Below are positions 7,355-9,403 of a stretch of DNA of 9,403 bases, piece by piece; the stretch's first letter is position 1, and every line of letters begins with the position of its first letter. Origin of the DNA: Actinomyces viscosus (GTDB lineage: Bacteria > Bacteroidota > Bacteroidia > Flavobacteriales_D > Crocinitomicaceae). The stretch is taken from the NCBI GenBank assembly GCA_943326975.2, contig CALPVI020000048.1, positions 1 through 9,403 on the forward strand, written 5' to 3'. A program made the translations under genes and the position numbers. The notes beneath the pieces are model-generated. The model saw nothing but the letters and a program-made list of their open reading frames with translations, did not search any database and had not been told where the DNA came from.

Positions 7355-7906
7355 TTATATTTCTTTTTCAACCTGCATGTAACTTAACTCTAGTAAGTTT
7401 TTACGGCCGAAAATTTTAACCATTACTTTTAGCTTTTTCTTTTCCTCATTAATTTCATCAATGACTCCACTAAAATTATTGAAAGGACCATCTATAACTT
7501 TTACAGATTCTCCTACAACAAATGGTATTTTCATTTCTTCTTCAGTTTCAGATAATTCATCCACTTTCCCAAGAATTCTATTCACTTCAGCTAAACGCAT
7601 TGGTACAGGGTCACCTCCTTTTTCAGTACCCAAAAAACCTATAACATTAGGTATACTTTTGATGACATGAGTTACCTCACCAACTAAAGCCGCTTCAATT
7701 AATACGTAACCAGGCAAATAAGCTTTCTCCTTACTAACTTTTTTTCCATTTCTAATTTGAAAAACTTTTTCAGTAGGAATTAAAACTTGATCTACAAAGT
7801 TTTCTAATTTTAAACGAGAAATTTCAAGATCAAGATACTCCTTAACCTTTTTTTCTTTTCCACTTACTGCTCTAACAACGTACCAACGTTTTTTAATATC
7901 TCCCAT
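7355..7906 (-). CDS. nusG: Transcription termination/antitermination factor NusG
   Basis: NusG, 183 residues, close to the E. coli length. It binds the RNA polymerase clamp, modulates pausing, and links polymerase to Rho or to the leading ribosome through S10. The NGN domain spans about residues 7-112, opening with RWYVVRAVSGKEKKVKEYL and including KAYLPGYVLIEAAL and SIPNVIGFLG. An acidic linker (about 115-126) leads to the KOW domain at about 130-183, with VVGESVKVIDGPFNNFSGV and LKVMVKIFGRKNLLELSYMQ. The IFGR segment corresponds to the region that contacts S10 or Rho in E. coli NusG. The ATG at 7906 lies 9 nt after the secE stop, the usual tight secE-nusG pairing. There are no signs of a specialised paralogue such as RfaH or UpxY; the context marks it as the housekeeping copy. 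Confidence 0.97.
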   Translation of the reverse strand: MGDIKKRWYVVRAVSGKEKKVKEYLDLEISRLKLENFVDQVLIPTEKVFQIRNGKKVSKEKAYLPGYVLIEAALVGEVTHVIKSIPNVIGFLGTEKGGDPVPMRLAEVNRILGKVDELSETEEEMKIPFVVGESVKVIDGPFNNFSGVIDEINEEKKKLKVMVKIFGRKNLLELSYMQVEKEI

Positions 7907-7915
7907 CTTTACTTG

Positions 7916-8137
7916 TTAAAACATGTGGTAAATAAATCCTAAGACACCTCTCCATTTTGATTCAGCATCTCCAACAATACCAAAACCAAAGTCCATTACA
8001 AAAATGAACAAAGAAATAATAATTGATGCTACTACAACGATAATTGTATTACTTTGAAGTTCCTTCCAAGTAGGCCACGTAACATTATGAACCATCTCGT
8101 TCACTGTTTCGCTAATATATTCTTTGAATTTTGACAC
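7916..8137 (-). CDS. secE: Preprotein translocase subunit SecE, GTG start
   Basis: Small membrane subunit of the SecYEG translocon, which clamps SecY in the inner membrane. I choose the GTG at 8137-8135, giving 73 residues: MSKFKEYISETVNEMVHNVT at the N-terminus, the conserved amphipathic motif NVTWPTWKEL at 18-27, then one hydrophobic membrane segment at about 31-48 (TIIVVVASIIISLFIFVM). This is the single-spanning short SecE form typical of most bacteria. The frame stays open further upstream to a GTG at 8203, but that would place the first 16 codons inside tRNA-Trp and adds sequence with no family resemblance. The chosen GTG lies 19 nt after the tRNA 3' end, and the A-rich tract AATAAAAAAGAC precedes it. 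The stop is 9 nt before nusG. Identity is firm; the exact start is likely but not proven. Confidence 0.93.
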   Translation of the reverse strand: MSKFKEYISETVNEMVHNVTWPTWKELQSNTIIVVVASIIISLFIFVMDFGFGIVGDAESKWRGVLGFIYHMF

Positions 8138-8156
8138 GTCTTTTTTATTTATATTG

Positions 8157-8229
8157 CGCGGGCGGTAAGATTCGAACTCACGACCAATGGTTTTGGAGAC
8201 CACTACTCTACCAACTGAGCTACACCCGC
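8157..8229 (-). tRNA. tRNA-Trp (anticodon CCA)
   Basis: A complete 73-nt cloverleaf on the minus strand. Acceptor strands GCGGGTG and CGCCCGC pair over 7 bp with one G-U, followed by discriminator G73. The D arm is GCTC/GAGT around AGTTGGTA. The anticodon stem GTGGT/ACCAT closes the loop CTCCAAA, whose middle bases CCA decode UGG. The T arm is GTGAG/CTTAC around TTCGAAT. The 3' CCA is not encoded (the next bases are CAA), so it must be added after processing. The gene sits inside the tuf-secE interval, 2 nt after a terminator-like hairpin and 19 nt before secE. This implies release from a longer transcript by RNase P and 3' nucleases. A tRNA-Trp just upstream of secE is, from memory, a recurring arrangement in Bacteroidota. 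Confidence 0.97.
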
Positions 8230-8231
8230 AT

Positions 8232-8253
8232 AAAAAGGGGAGACAAGCTCCCC
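8232..8253 (-). terminator. Terminator-like hairpin between tuf and tRNA-Trp
   Basis: Minus-strand GGGGAG (8253-8248), loop CTTGT, CTCCCC (8242-8237) and then TTTTT (8236-8232) form a perfect 6-bp, five-GC hairpin with a short U-tract. It starts 31 nt after the tuf stop and ends 2 nt before the tRNA-Trp 5' end. The geometry is that of an intrinsic terminator oriented with tuf. Because no promoter fits between it and the tRNA, complete termination would leave tRNA-Trp and perhaps secE unexpressed. I therefore infer partial termination, which would reduce transcription past the highly expressed tuf. Alternatively, an unrecognised promoter lies upstream within tuf or the short gap. Confidence 0.75.
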
Positions 8254-8284
8254 AATTTGTATGTTTTTAATACCTGAAGTATTA

Positions 8285-9403
8285 TTATTCGATAATTTCA
8301 GTAACCTGACCAGCACCTACAGTTCTACCACCCTCACGGATTGCAAAACGTAAACCTTTGTCCATTGCTACAGGTACAATCAATTTAACATTGATAGATA
8401 CGTTATCACCTGGCATAACCATTTCACGACCATCAGTTAAGAAGATTTCTCCTGTAACATCTGTTGTACGGAAATAGAACTGAGGACGGTATTTGTTATG
8501 GAATGGAGTGTGACGTCCACCTTCTTCTTTTTTCAATACGTAAATCTCAGCTTTGAATTCTTTATGAGGTTTTGTAGAACCTGGTTTACAGATAACCATA
8601 CCTCTTTTGATTTGAGATTTCTCGATACCACGTAATAATAAACCTACGTTATCTCCAGCTTCACCTCTATCTAAGATTTTACGGAACATCTCAACCCCTG
8701 TACATGTTGATGTTAATTTCTCATCACCCATACCTAAGATCTCTACTGGGTCACCTGTGTTAACAACACCTGCTTCAATACGACCTGTAGCTACAGTACC
8801 ACGACCTGTAATTGTAAACACGTCCTCAACTGACATTAAGAATGGTTTATCAACTTCACGTGGAGGTAATTCAATATAAGAATCAACTGCATCCATCAAA
8901 GCTTCAACAGTTTCAACCCATTTAGGTTCGTTATTTAAAGCTCCTAAAGCAGAACCTTGAATAACTGGAGTGTTATCACCATCATAGCTGTAGAAAGAAA
9001 GTAATTCTCTAACTTCCATTTCAACTAATTCTAATAACTCTGCATCATCAACCATATCCACTTTATTCATGAATACAACTAATCTTGGAACACCTACCTG
9101 ACGACCTAATAAGATGTGCTCACGTGTTTGTGGCATTGGTCCATCAGTTGCAGCAACCACTAAAATTGCTCCATCCATTTGAGCAGCTCCAGTAACCATG
9201 TTCTTTACGTAATCCGCGTGACCTGGACAGTCAACGTGAGCGTAATGACGGTTAAGAGTTTCATACTCAACGTGAGAAGTGTTAATTGTAATACCACGTT
9301 CTTTTTCTTCCGGTGCATTATCAATTGACGAGAAATCACGAACTGCAGCCAATCCTTTAGAAGCTAGTACGCTAGAAATAGCCGCTGTTAAAGTTGTTTT
9401 ACC
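8285..9403 (-). CDS. tuf: Elongation factor Tu (N-terminus cut by window edge)
   Basis: EF-Tu, the GTPase that delivers aminoacyl-tRNA to the ribosome. 372 residues are visible; about 23 N-terminal residues lie past the window edge, predicting a full protein near 395, the normal length. The fragment opens at the end of the P-loop (GKTTLTAAI). Other G-domain motifs are intact: RGITINTSHVEY with the switch I Thr at fragment residue 39, DCPGH at 58-62, NKVD at 113-116 and SAL at 151-153. Domains 2 and 3 follow, with GRGTVATGRIEAG, STCTGVEMFRK, EGGRHTPF, YRPQFYFRTTDVTG and the C-terminal REGGRTVGAGQV. An in-frame TTG at 9352 could be mistaken for a start, but the conserved frame runs through it to the edge. 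The stop at 8285 is followed by a terminator-like hairpin and tRNA-Trp. Identity is certain; whether the genome has another tuf copy cannot be seen. Confidence 0.98.
   Translation of the reverse strand, partial: GKTTLTAAISSVLASKGLAAVRDFSSIDNAPEEKERGITINTSHVEYETLNRHYAHVDCPGHADYVKNMVTGAAQMDGAILVVAATDGPMPQTREHILLGRQVGVPRLVVFMNKVDMVDDAELLELVEMEVRELLSFYSYDGDNTPVIQGSALGALNNEPKWVETVEALMDAVDSYIELPPREVDKPFLMSVEDVFTITGRGTVATGRIEAGVVNTGDPVEILGMGDEKLTSTCTGVEMFRKILDRGEAGDNVGLLLRGIEKSQIKRGMVICKPGSTKPHKEFKAEIYVLKKEEGGRHTPFHNKYRPQFYFRTTDVTGEIFLTDGREMVMPGDNVSINVKLIVPVAMDKGLRFAIREGGRTVGAGQVTEIIE

Noticed and set aside
8138..8203. Longer secE form starting at GTG 8203
   Set aside because: The extension is translated tRNA-Trp sequence and lacks SecE similarity. 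The GTG at 8137 fits the family length.
9350..9352. TTG at 9352 as the tuf start
   Set aside because: The conserved EF-Tu frame continues upstream to the window edge through GKTTLTAAI, so the gene is truncated by the window rather than starting here.
1..9403. CRISPR arrays, insertion sequences, attachment sites, tandem repeats or a novel accessory system
   Set aside because: None seen. The window is densely packed with conserved housekeeping genes. The tRNA-Trp could in principle be an integration site, but it is intact and flanked by core genes with no duplicated end.

Overview
This window is one housekeeping cluster read entirely from the minus strand. In transcription order (high to low coordinates) it holds tuf (5' end cut by the window edge), tRNA-Trp(CCA), secE, nusG, rplK, rplA, rplJ, rplL, rpoB and rpoC (only about the first 403 codons). 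It carries elongation factor Tu, a tRNA, a Sec translocon subunit, a transcription elongation factor, the 50S stalk proteins (L11, L1, L10, L7/L12) and the two largest RNA polymerase subunits.

The DNA is clearly AT-rich. The proteins look like those of Bacteroidota, most likely order Flavobacteriales. Three things point there: the wording of RpoB and RpoC, tuf and tRNA-Trp placed directly upstream of secE-nusG, and mostly A-rich start regions without strong Shine-Dalgarno sequences. I cannot assign a genus from sequence reading alone.

Layout from high to low coordinates: tuf 8285-9403 (partial); a GC-rich hairpin with a U-tract at 8232-8253; tRNA-Trp 8157-8229; secE 7916-8137 (GTG start, set by the end of the tRNA); nusG 7355-7906; an 83-nt gap holding a hairpin; rplK 6825-7271; rplA 6119-6814; rplJ 5584-6105; rplL 5167-5544; a 106-nt gap with a strong terminator-like hairpin at 5106-5149; rpoB 1248-5060 (TTG start, no usable ATG); rpoC 1-1211 (partial). 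There is no gene-free stretch longer than about 106 nt.

The genes are ordinary. The regulatory joints are the interesting part. Two intrinsic-terminator-like structures lie inside the co-directional cluster with no recognisable promoter after them: one ends 2 nt before the tRNA-Trp 5' end, the other sits between rplL and rpoB. Both are best read as partial terminators (attenuators) that scale downstream expression. The second is followed by a weak TTG start on rpoB, which should further lower polymerase output relative to the multi-copy L7/L12. I see no mobile element, CRISPR array, toxin, defence gene or unknown protein family, and I do not claim a new biological system.
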